From the NCBI GenBank assembly GCA_037444305.1, contig JBBIMP010000070.1, positions 1 through 14,792 of the forward strand: DNA of 14,792 nucleotides. Reading direction: 5' to 3'. How positions within the stretch are numbered: the first letter of the stretch is position 1; the number at the start of each line of letters is the position of its first letter. A program made the translations under genes and the position numbers. Below, in pieces: positions 5,286-12,793 of this stretch. Source of the DNA: JBBIMP01 sp037444305. Its GTDB lineage: Bacteria; Acidobacteriota; UBA6911. The notes beneath the pieces were generated by a model. The model was not told where the DNA came from and did not search any database. It saw only the letters and a program-made list of their open reading frames with translations.

Positions 5286-8200
5286 TTATGCTGACTCTCT
5301 GGTGGCCGTGAATCTCGTTGCGCTGTACCTCTCGACGTCATCCTTTTGCAGTTGGACGGTACCCGGGCCGCTGCGCACGAAGAAATCCCCGCGCTCGGAC
5401 TTCTCCACTCCCTTCCAGCGCAGGAAGACGGGCTCGGGGCTGCGCCGGCAGGAAACAAGGCACACCGTTTTTCCTTCGACTATCTGAGTTTTCGGATCGA
5501 TGCACGTACCCGCACGATCGCCAAGGCCGTTCCGGACCGCCTGCGCCAGATGGCGCATGAACTTGTCGTCGCTCCCCAGCCGGTCATGCTCGATTCCCGG
5601 CACAGTGCGGTCGTCGGCGACGCCGATGACAAGATCGCCACCCTCCGTGTTCAGGAAGGCCGCGATTGTCTTCAGCACGGCGTGGGTGATGTGCTTGTCG
5701 TCCTTGCGGTCTTCTTTCAAGTCCCAACGCAGGCTTGACTTGAACTCGAGGGTCTTCGACTCCTGCAGCTTGAGCAACTCCTCCACCCGCCTGTGGCGCC
5801 GAATGTAGTCGTCGAAGAGAAAGTTCTTGAGCGCCTGGCCGAAGGCGGGATCGTCGACGATCCGCTTGTAGAGCTCGAAGTTGGTATCGATGATTTCCTG
5901 GATCTTGTCCTCGACCTTGGGGTCGAAGGTCAAGCGCACATTCTCCCGCGTATTAACGCGGGCGCTGGCATCGAGCCCGGCGTCCTCGTCCAGGGCATCG
6001 CGTATCTGTTCCAGCGTCAAGCGGTGTTCCGGGCCCAGGTTCAGGCCGAAGCGGTCGTTCAGCTCGGCGATGATCAGCGAAAGCGGCTCGAACTCTTCCT
6101 CGCCGGGCCGGTGGTGCGGCTTGGTGCGCATGGGATCAAGCCGGCCGGCCTGTCGCATCAACGGGATCTTGCCTCTGCTCGTCTCCTGGATGCGATACGA
6201 CTCCATGTCGATGTTGCGCTGCACCTCGCGCGGCAGCCCCTCGCGGTCGGCCGGCAGCAGACGCCGCAGGTGCCGTGCGAACGTGTAAAACTTTTCCAGG
6301 TCCGCGTCGGCGAAGGCGATCACCTGCGACAGGAAGGCGTAGAGTCTCACGTAGTCGGTGAGTTGTCCGCGGAAGTCGGGTTTCTCGTCCCGCGTCAACT
6401 CCTCGAAACGCCGGCGGACCGGTTCGAGCGCCGCGTAAAGCCGATCCTGGGCAGCCTTGCCGTCGTAATAGAGCCGCGCGAAGGTTTCGACCTCGTCCTC
6501 GGTGTACACGCCGAAGTCGAGCAGCCGTCCATAGACCTCATAAAGGAGGTTCGGATCGGTTTCTTCGGATAGCAGCGTCGTCTCGTAGTAGGGCTCGAAG
6601 GCCTTGCGGATCTCCTCGGCCTCGTTGGCGAAATCGAGCACCATCGTGCCCTTCTTGCCGGGATGGGTGCGGTTCAAGCGAGACAGCGTCTGCACCGCGT
6701 TTACGCCTCCGAGCTTCTTGTCCACGTACATGGCGTGCAGCAGCGGCTGGTCGAAGCCGGTCTGGAACTTGTTGGCGACGACCAGGAATCGATTCTCATC
6801 CTTTTCGAACTCACCCGCGGTCTGCCGCTCGCCGATGCTGCGATCCCTGCCGGCCGAGTTCATCCCCGATTCCGTGTACTTCCGCCCGCCGTCCTCCACG
6901 GTCCCTGAAAAGGCAACGAGGCTCTTCCAGGGATGGCCGTGCCCTTCCAGGTAGCGATCCAGCGCCAGCTTGTAGCGCACAGCGTGCAGGCGCGAGCGGG
7001 TCACGATCATGGCCTTGGCCCGGCCGCCGATCTCGCCCTGCACCTGCTCGGCGAAGTGCTTCACACAAATGGCGATCTTCTCGTGGATCGCGTGAGGATG
7101 AAGCTCGACGAAGGACTTGAGCAGGTACTCGGCCTTGCGCTTGTCATAGCGGGGGTCGTTCTCGATCTTCTTGAGGAGCCGCCAGTAGGCCTGGTACGTG
7201 GTGTAGTTCTCGAGCACGTCGAGGATGAAGCCCTCCTCGATGGCCTGGCGCATGCTGTAGAGGTGGAATGGTTCGAACTTTCCGTCCGGCCGCTTGTTTC
7301 CAAAGAGCTCCAATGTCTTCGGCTTGGGGGTGGCGGTGAAGGCGAAGGTCGACAGGTTCGGCAATCTGCCGCGCCTTCGGATTTCCTCCATGACCGTATC
7401 TTCGATTTCGTCCTCGGGTCCCTCGGCGCCGGCCTCCTCTGCCTCGGCCTCCTCCAGGCTGGTCGTGGAAAGCACCGCCTTGAGGCTCTTCGTGCTTTCG
7501 CCCGATTGGGACGAGTGGGCCTCATCGACGATTACGGCGAAGCGTTGACCCGGGAGCCGGCCGATCTGCTCGGCGATCACCGGGAACTTCTGGAGCGTGG
7601 TCACGATGATGGTCTTGCCCGACTCGAGAGCCTCTCTTAGCTGGCGCGAGGTCTTGTCGATGTTTTCCACCACGCCGAGCGTCTGCTCGAACTGGCGCAC
7701 CGCGCTCTGGAGCTGCCGATCCAGAATGCGGCGATCGGTGACCACGACGATCGAGTCGAAGACGCGGCGGTCGTCGGCGTCGTGCAGGACCGAGAGCTGG
7801 TGAGCCAGCCATGCAATGGTGAAGCTCTTGCCGCTGCCGGCCGAGTGCTGGATCAGGTAGCGGCGGCCGGCGCCGTGGTTGCGGGCGTGGCCGACGAGCT
7901 GTCGCACGCAGTCGAGCTGCTGGTATCGCGGAAAGATATGGTAGCGCCGGCCGGTCTTGCGGCCCTTCTCGTCCTCGTCCTCCACCTCGTGGATGAACTG
8001 GCGGACGAGGTCGAGCACGCTGTCGCGAGCCCAGATTCGATCCCACAGGTAGGCGGTTGCGTAGCCCTGGCGCGTGGGCGGCACCGGGGGATTCCCCGCT
8101 CCGCCGAAGCGGCCCTGGTTGAAGGGCAGAAAGCGCGTCTTCGCGCCGGCGAGATGCGTGGTCACAAAGACCAGCTCCGGATCCACGGCGAAGTGGGCCA

Positions 8201-8621
8201 GACAGCGCCCGTAGCCGAAAAGAGGCTCGCGCGGATCGCGGTCGGTCTTGTACTGGCGGATGGCGTCCTCGATGTTCTGGCCCGAGAGCGGATTCTTCAG
8301 CTCGGCCGTGAAGATGGGCAAGCCGTTCAGAAAGAGCGCCAGGTCGATGCTCTGCTCGCCCTTTTCGCTGTAGTGGAGCTGGCGCACCACCGAGAACAGG
8401 TTCGCCGCGTGCAGCCGCTGCGTCTCTTCGTTGAGGCCGCTGGCCGGCCGGAAGTAGGCGAGGCGAAACTTGCAGCCCGAGTCCTTGAAGTCCTTGCGCA
8501 GGACGTCGAGCGCGCCGCGCCGCCCGATCTCCCGCGAGAGGCGGGCAAGGAAACGCTCCTTTACCTCGGTTCCATGGTGCTGCTTGAGCTTCTCCCACTC
8601 TTTGGGCTGCGTGGCCAGAAT
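5286..8621 (-). CDS. hsdR: Type I restriction endonuclease subunit R, 5'-truncated, with C-terminal AlbA_2/Schlafen-like domain
   Basis: HsdR is the motor and nuclease subunit of type I restriction enzymes. In the open frame (codon 1 taken at 8789), homology starts at codon 57, ILATQPKEWEKL. Then come a PD-(D/E)xK nuclease segment (SIDL...AELK, 147-165), Walker A HSAGSGKS (315-322), DEAH (422-425), TAT (485-487) and motif VI QTLSRLNR (700-707). Codons about 1005-1160 (LEFKSS, IAAFLNTEGGDLVIGV) match the AlbA_2 divergent ATP-binding domain of Schlafen-like proteins. The first roughly 50-80 residues usual in this family are missing. The upstream DNA is an hsdS fragment in another frame. ATG codons at 8699 and 8789 are in frame but lack a proper ribosome binding site and precede unrelated residues. 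The 1111 retained codons are uninterrupted, suggesting recent truncation; function is doubtful. Confidence 0.88.
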   Translation of the reverse strand: MLATQPKEWEKLKQHHGTEVKERFLARLSREIGRRGALDVLRKDFKDSGCKFRLAYFRPASGLNEETQRLHAANLFSVVRQLHYSEKGEQSIDLALFLNGLPIFTAELKNPLSGQNIEDAIRQYKTDRDPREPLFGYGRCLAHFAVDPELVFVTTHLAGAKTRFLPFNQGRFGGAGNPPVPPTRQGYATAYLWDRIWARDSVLDLVRQFIHEVEDEDEKGRKTGRRYHIFPRYQQLDCVRQLVGHARNHGAGRRYLIQHSAGSGKSFTIAWLAHQLSVLHDADDRRVFDSIVVVTDRRILDRQLQSAVRQFEQTLGVVENIDKTSRQLREALESGKTIIVTTLQKFPVIAEQIGRLPGQRFAVIVDEAHSSQSGESTKSLKAVLSTTSLEEAEAEEAGAEGPEDEIEDTVMEEIRRRGRLPNLSTFAFTATPKPKTLELFGNKRPDGKFEPFHLYSMRQAIEEGFILDVLENYTTYQAYWRLLKKIENDPRYDKRKAEYLLKSFVELHPHAIHEKIAICVKHFAEQVQGEIGGRAKAMIVTRSRLHAVRYKLALDRYLEGHGHPWKSLVAFSGTVEDGGRKYTESGMNSAGRDRSIGERQTAGEFEKDENRFLVVANKFQTGFDQPLLHAMYVDKKLGGVNAVQTLSRLNRTHPGKKGTMVLDFANEAEEIRKAFEPYYETTLLSEETDPNLLYEVYGRLLDFGVYTEDEVETFARLYYDGKAAQDRLYAALEPVRRRFEELTRDEKPDFRGQLTDYVRLYAFLSQVIAFADADLEKFYTFARHLRRLLPADREGLPREVQRNIDMESYRIQETSRGKIPLMRQAGRLDPMRTKPHHRPGEEEFEPLSLIIAELNDRFGLNLGPEHRLTLEQIRDALDEDAGLDASARVNTRENVRLTFDPKVEDKIQEIIDTNFELYKRIVDDPAFGQALKNFLFDDYIRRHRRVEELLKLQESKTLEFKSSLRWDLKEDRKDDKHITHAVLKTIAAFLNTEGGDLVIGVADDRTVPGIEHDRLGSDDKFMRHLAQAVRNGLGDRAGTCIDPKTQIVEGKTVCLVSCRRSPEPVFLRWKGVEKSERGDFFVRSGPGTVQLQKDDVERYSATRFTATRESA

Positions 8622-8727
8622 GCGCCGGGATCTTGCCCAGCCACTCGACGCCGGAGTCCTTGTACTCGCGATATTGTCGGAAACGCCGCGGCCGCGCATC
8701 CTGGATCTGTTCGATCGCCTCAGACAT
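8620..8727 (-). pseudogene. hsdS: hsdS remnant (first 36 codons) cut off by a deletion into hsdR
   Basis: HsdS is the sequence-specificity subunit of type I systems. Here only the N-terminus remains. It starts at ATG 8727, behind an excellent ribosome binding site (GGGAGG), and ends in YKDSGVEWLGKIPAH, a hallmark of type I S-subunit N-termini that is normally followed by W. Just after CAT (His36) the sequence switches to hsdR codons ILATQPKEW, which are in a different frame. The reading frame from 8727 then runs as nonsense to 7522. Both target-recognition domains are gone. The ATG overlaps the abiEii stop by 8 nt, so hsdS was once translationally coupled to abiEii. Confidence 0.85.
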
Positions 8728-9673
8728 CGGTCCTCCCGCTCTCGCTCGCGTCCGTTCCCGACTCCCACGCGGTCGCACCGGCCTGCCAACGCCGGTCGAA
8801 TGTCCCTCCCTGCACTATGCTCTCGCGCAATGGGCCCAGGAAGCGGATGATTTGCTCACCAATCTCCGTGAAGCGGGGCGGAGGCGGAACGAAAACTCCG
8901 CCCGCAGCGAGGTAGCCGCTCCAGCGCGACTGGAATTCGGGCATCCCATAGAATGCAGCCGTCAGCACGGGCGGTGTCCCCGTGGTCCAGGACATCCCGC
9001 GACGTTCGAAGCAGCTCGCAACGGCCCCTCGCAGCGCCGGCCCGTCGAAAGCGAAGGATTTCGACAGAGCCCAGATATCGTGAAAGTCCTTCATCCGGCT
9101 GTTGCGGGTATCCAGCCTTACCATCGCCTCGAACTTCTCCGCGATGCTCGCCTCGCGAGGATAGGCGAGGACCCGAGGCTTCGGCAACTCTTTCAGGAGG
9201 ACCGGGAATTCGATCTCCTCGATTCCGGCGCACACCCGGTCGCCGGTGCCGATGTCGAGCTGAACCGCGATGCGCGCCTTCCCCAGCCAGGCGACTATTC
9301 GGGCGCGCTTGCCCGCATACTCTTCGTCGGCCCGGATTTCCTCCACGCGCATGGTGGAGAGATCGAAGCGCAGCCCATCCTCGGCACAGGGCACAGCGCA
9401 AATTTCCTCCACGAGCGCGCGGATGGCCTCGGTGTCCGGCGCGCCGAAGGCGAGGAGATCCACGTCGCGCGTCGCGCGGTAGGGATCGGGCAGCCACACG
9501 GCGAGCAGGCTGGCCCCCTTGAGCAGGCACCGTTCTCGAACTCGGGACGCCCCCAACCGGTAAAGAAGCCGCTCATCGGCATAGCGCACGAGAGTGCGCT
9601 CGAACTCCTCACGGTCCGCCCTCGCGCGCGCCAGCAGGCGGGCTTTCACGGACGCGGCCGTGTTCGCGGTCAT
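8720..9673 (-). CDS. abiEii: AbiEii-family nucleotidyltransferase toxin (type IV toxin-antitoxin)
   Basis: This 317-aa protein belongs to the AbiEii/AbiGii family, nucleotidyltransferase-fold toxins that arrest growth and can abort phage infection; related MenT enzymes modify tRNA ends. Family motifs are visible: KGAS at 52-55 followed by R-x-T-R-D-V-D at 66-72 (catalytic D-x-D, Asp70 and Asp72), QLDIGTGD around 138-145, the EKFEAMV lysine at 180, and KDFHDIW at 195-201. ATG 9673 is chosen because it overlaps the abiEi stop by 4 nt (ATGA) and is preceded by GAGGT. Upstream codons in the same frame are antitoxin gene shadow. The gene ends 8 nt inside the hsdS remnant, showing that the AbiE pair once sat between hsdM and hsdS. 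It appears complete. Confidence 0.9.
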   Translation of the reverse strand: MTANTAASVKARLLARARADREEFERTLVRYADERLLYRLGASRVRERCLLKGASLLAVWLPDPYRATRDVDLLAFGAPDTEAIRALVEEICAVPCAEDGLRFDLSTMRVEEIRADEEYAGKRARIVAWLGKARIAVQLDIGTGDRVCAGIEEIEFPVLLKELPKPRVLAYPREASIAEKFEAMVRLDTRNSRMKDFHDIWALSKSFAFDGPALRGAVASCFERRGMSWTTGTPPVLTAAFYGMPEFQSRWSGYLAAGGVFVPPPPRFTEIGEQIIRFLGPLRESIVQGGTFDRRWQAGATAWESGTDASESGRTDV

Positions 9674-10305
9674 ATCGACCTCGCGTCGAGCGCGGCGCTC
9701 AGGCGGCGCGAGTGAAAGACCTCTTCGAGGCGGGACAACTCGGCGATCGTCGCCTTTCGCCGGCGCAGCGCATCCTGCAGCGCCTCCATGGCAACCTCCG
9801 GCCCTACCAGCCGCTCGAACCGGAAGCAGTCGACCACGGTTCGCGCGGGAGTGGTGATCCGAGCGGGAACTCCCTCGAACGTCGTGTCCTGGACGCCGAG
9901 CGTCCACGCCGCCCCGCTGAAGCGTACGAACCGCAGTCGGATCTCCTTGAGGCGGGGACGGCGCGCCTTGTGTGGAATTGCGAGCCAGACGGCTGCCGAG
10001 GCCTGCGTACCGATTCCGTGTACGCGCAGAGCGGAGAGAAGGCAGACGATGCTGTTGGGAACCCGCGCGCAGGCCATGGCCAGCGAGTAGTTTTCGGTCG
10101 GCTCGGCGTCGGCCAGGCGATAGAGGCCGCGGGCGACGTGCTCGACGTCACCCCGGCGAACGAGTGCTCTCAGCCGCTCGCGCGTGAACCCAGCCTCCTC
10201 CACCTGGCTCGGGCGGAAGAAGGCTCCGAGTCCTGCCTCGCGAATGCAGTCTGCGAGGTGGGTCTCCATCTCCTCAGTCGAAATGTCGGCATCGTCGATC
10301 ATCAT
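9670..10305 (-). CDS. abiEi: AbiEi-family antitoxin and transcriptional autorepressor
   Basis: AbiEi antitoxins counter AbiEii without a stable complex (type IV) and repress their own operon through an N-terminal winged helix-turn-helix. That domain is visible at about residues 24-66 (FFRPSQVEEAGFTRERLRAL through RGDVEHVARGLYRL). The C-terminal half, with IPHKARRP, RITTPARTVVDCF and MEALQDALRR, fits the AbiEi antitoxin domain. I place the start at ATG 10305 (211 aa). A promoter with -10 CATAAT predicts transcription starting on this codon, and no ribosome binding site precedes it. Alternatives are TTG 10323 (217 aa) and ATG 10269, which has GAGGAG with no spacer. The first codons lie inside an operator inverted repeat. 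Confidence 0.9.
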   Translation of the reverse strand: MMIDDADISTEEMETHLADCIREAGLGAFFRPSQVEEAGFTRERLRALVRRGDVEHVARGLYRLADAEPTENYSLAMACARVPNSIVCLLSALRVHGIGTQASAAVWLAIPHKARRPRLKEIRLRFVRFSGAAWTLGVQDTTFEGVPARITTPARTVVDCFRFERLVGPEVAMEALQDALRRRKATIAELSRLEEVFHSRRLSAALDARSI

Positions 10306-10381
10306 GCCGACATTATGCGCCAAAAGCGCTCGGATTCAACACAAAATGTCGGCATAGTGGCATGAAATACCGACATTTTGT
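10283..10381 (-). promoter_or_regulatory. AbiE promoter with two AbiEi-type inverted-repeat operators
   Basis: The 10-bp word ATGTCGGCAT or its complement occurs four times: 10283-10292 (forward), 10304-10313 (reverse), 10346-10355 (forward) and 10367-10376 (reverse, one mismatch). They form two inverted repeats of identical geometry, with 21 bp between half-sites in each and 63 bp between modules. The distal repeat has 15-bp arms (10341-10355 and 10367-10381) with one mismatch. A minus-strand promoter, TTGAAT (10339-10334), 16 bp, CATAAT (10317-10312), lies so that the proximal repeat covers the -10, start site and first codons. Paired inverted-repeat operators are established for a characterised AbiEi; their use here is inferred. 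Confidence 0.8.
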
Positions 10382-10389
10382 GGGAAGGC

Positions 10390-12495
10390 TCAACCGGCGA
10401 CCTCTCGCAGCATTGCGACGATTTCTTTTTCCACGGCCTGAATATCGGCCTCTATCTCTTCGAGCGGCCGCGGGGGGCGGTACTCATAGAAGTAGCGGTT
10501 AAAGTTGATCTCGTAACCCACAATTCCGACCTCGCCGTCCTGCTTGTCGCGCCGGCTCGTGTCGATCCAGGCATCGGGAACGTGAGGCTTGACCTCGCGT
10601 TCGAAGAAGGCCTCGACGCTCTCCGACAGCGGCACGCTTTCCGTGTCCCGCAGCTCGGGATCGGGCTCCGGGTCGCCGTCCTTGTCGCGGCAAACGGCGG
10701 CCTTGTCGTTGCGCTCGGCGAGGGCGGAAAGGATCGCCTTCTTGATAGGAGCGCTCGGTTTAATGCCGGCCTTGCGAGCGGCCTTGCCAAGGATCGCTTC
10801 AAATTCGGCGCGGTCGAGGAAAAGCTTGTCGGGAAGCGTCGCGAGGAACTCGCGGATGGCGGCCTGCTGCGCGCGACCCGCTTCTTCGTCCTTCAGCCTG
10901 GCCGCGCCCTTCTTGCGCGAGACGGCGAGGTTCTTGAAGGCGCTCTGCTCATCGAGCCGCGAGATCCGTTCCGATGTTGCGTGGAAGTCCAGCTTCAAGG
11001 GCCGCTCGACCGCGATCTTCCTGAACCCGAAGTGCGTGGTGGGAAAAATCCGGCTGACGACCAGCTCACGTTCTTCGCCGTCCTCGAGGTGCTTTCGCGT
11101 CTCGCCGTCGGTGTAGCTCCTAAGCAAAGCGAGGATATCTTCCTTCCTATCGAAGGGAACCTCGCGACGCTTCGCGCCCAGGCTCTTCCGAAGCTGCGTC
11201 CAGAAGCGCGTGGCGTCGATGAGCTGCACCTTGCCGCGCCTTTCCGGGCGCTTACGATTTGTGAGCACCCAGACGTACGTGGCGATGCCGGTGTTGTAGA
11301 AAAGCTGCTCCGGTACGGCGATCAGGGCTTCGAGAAGATCGTTCTCCAGGATCCAGCGCCGGATCTCGCTCTCGCCGCTGCCGGCGTCGCCGGTGAAGAG
11401 CGGCGAGCCGTTCATGATGATGGCGACTCGAGAACCGCCCTTTTCAGGCTCCTTCTGGTGAGCCAGCATGTGGAGCAGGAACAGGAGCTGGCCGTCGCTG
11501 ATGCGCGGCAATCCCGGGGTGAAGCGGCCCGCCGCGCCGCGCTCGTGCTCGGCGCGCACGGCGTCCTCATCGCGCTTCCAGTCCTTGCCATAGGGAGGAT
11601 TGGCGATGATGTAGTCAAAGGAATGCGCGCCGTGGCGGTCGTTGGACAGGGTGCTCCCGAAGAAGATGCGATCGGCGTCCCGGCCCGTCGGGTCTTTCAT
11701 GAAGAGGTCCGCCTTGCAGATAGCGAAGGTCTCCGGATTGACCTCCTGGCCAAAAAGGTGGACGTCGGCGCCGGCGTTGATCGCAGCCTTGAGCTGCCGA
11801 TCCTCGCGCTGCTCGCCCGCAGCGATGTGCTCTTTGGCGATCGTCAACATTCCGCCGGAGCCGCAGCAGGGATCGTAAATGCTCAGCACGACACCCTGCT
11901 GCCGCAGCCGGTTCTCGTCCCCGGCCATGAGCAGATCCACCATGAGATGGACCACGTCGCGCGGCGTGAAGTGCTCTCCGGGATTTTCGTTCAGGGCCTC
12001 ATTGAACTTGCGGATCAGCTCCTCGAAGATCGTTCCCATCGCGGGGTTGTCCAGGACATCGGGATGGAGGTTCACCTCGCCGAAGCGCTGGACCACGAGA
12101 AAAAGCAGCCCCGCCTCGTCGAGTTTGCTGATGGTGTTGTCGAAGTCGAATTTCTCCAGCACCTCCCGCATGTTCGGGCTGAAGCCTGCGATGTAGTTGC
12201 GCAGGTTCTGCGCAACGTGTGGGGCGTCGGCCAGCAGCTTTTCGAAGTCGTAGCGGGAGGTATTGTAGAAGGCGAACCCCGAGGCATATCGAAGCGGTTT
12301 GTTGAGGTCTTCGAGCTTGCCCTTGTACTTGGCCTGAACCTCCAGCACCTGAGGCTTGGTCGCGGCAAGGACGCAATCGAGCCGCCGCAGCACGGTGAGC
12401 GGCAGGATGACATCCTGGTACTTCCCGCGCTTGAAGGTATCGCGAATCAGGTCCGCGACACCCCAGATAAAGTTGACGATTTGGCTATGGTTCTC
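10390..12495 (-). CDS. hsdM: Type I modification methyltransferase subunit M, start codon apparently lost
   Basis: HsdM is the N6-adenine methyltransferase of type I systems. Conserved sequence runs from HSQIVNFIWGVADLIRD at the N-terminus through DPCCGSGG (S-adenosylmethionine binding, about 208-215 counting from 12495) and catalytic NPPY (about 299-302) to a C-terminal coiled segment, about 701 residues in all. Where family members usually read M-N-H-S, this gene has GAG-AAC-CAT-AGC. GAAAGG lies 9 nt before the GAG, and an in-frame TAG is two codons upstream. No ATG, GTG or TTG occurs until GTG 12393, which would drop 34 conserved residues. A single GTG-to-GAG change would explain this. Sequencing error is possible. 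The body of the gene is otherwise uninterrupted. Confidence 0.9.
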   Translation of the reverse strand, partial: ENHSQIVNFIWGVADLIRDTFKRGKYQDVILPLTVLRRLDCVLAATKPQVLEVQAKYKGKLEDLNKPLRYASGFAFYNTSRYDFEKLLADAPHVAQNLRNYIAGFSPNMREVLEKFDFDNTISKLDEAGLLFLVVQRFGEVNLHPDVLDNPAMGTIFEELIRKFNEALNENPGEHFTPRDVVHLMVDLLMAGDENRLRQQGVVLSIYDPCCGSGGMLTIAKEHIAAGEQREDRQLKAAINAGADVHLFGQEVNPETFAICKADLFMKDPTGRDADRIFFGSTLSNDRHGAHSFDYIIANPPYGKDWKRDEDAVRAEHERGAAGRFTPGLPRISDGQLLFLLHMLAHQKEPEKGGSRVAIIMNGSPLFTGDAGSGESEIRRWILENDLLEALIAVPEQLFYNTGIATYVWVLTNRKRPERRGKVQLIDATRFWTQLRKSLGAKRREVPFDRKEDILALLRSYTDGETRKHLEDGEERELVVSRIFPTTHFGFRKIAVERPLKLDFHATSERISRLDEQSAFKNLAVSRKKGAARLKDEEAGRAQQAAIREFLATLPDKLFLDRAEFEAILGKAARKAGIKPSAPIKKAILSALAERNDKAAVCRDKDGDPEPDPELRDTESVPLSESVEAFFEREVKPHVPDAWIDTSRRDKQDGEVGIVGYEINFNRYFYEYRPPRPLEEIEADIQAVEKEIVAMLREVAG

Positions 12496-12793
12496 GCGCT
12501 ATTGCCTTTCTAGGCGACTTCCGGTCTCAACCGCCGGTTTGCGAGAAATCCTTCTCGCGCGTGAGCCCCTGCATTTCAGCATCGAGCAAACGAATCTTGA
12601 GGATAGTCAATTCCTGTCTGCTTTCGCAAGCAACCAATCAGCCTCTGCGCTGTCATGTTTCGAGGAGCGGGGGTATCTCGCCTCTGCACGCTTATATGTA
12701 TTGTGCAAGGGCGAAGGAGTGGCGCCGAAAATGGTGTTTGCATATCCTATGATTCCCGATGCAATCCGGCCGTTGCGGGAGCGATAATCCGAC
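12496..12793. other. Region between divergent hsdM and the ISKra4 transposase; probable IS left end and a gene remnant
   Basis: On the minus strand, a 37-codon open stretch at 12637-12527 (ending ILKIRLLDAEMQGLTR...TGG, stop) has protein-like composition. It ends 32 nt before hsdM, so it may be the tail of a gene cut by the insertion. I do not recognise it. The stretch 12708-12755 (GGGCGAAGGAGTGGCGCC, then AAAATGGTGTTTGCATATCC) resembles left ends I associate with ISKra4 elements, but no convincing partner repeat was found downstream. No hsdM promoter is evident. Confidence 0.35.

Noticed and set aside
7522..8619. Long continuation of the hsdS reading frame into hsdR
   Set aside because: After codon 36 the frame is out of register with hsdR and gives low-complexity Arg/Ala/Pro nonsense. 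The true hsdR frame is uninterrupted here.
9674..9907. Upstream extension of the abiEii frame by 78 codons
   Set aside because: These codons overlap abiEi in another frame. The ATG at 9673 has a ribosome site and the typical 4-nt overlap with the antitoxin stop.
10378..12513. 711-codon open frame on the plus strand opposite hsdM
   Set aside because: It is an antisense shadow of a GC-rich gene. Its translation shows no family motifs, while the minus strand carries clear methyltransferase signatures.
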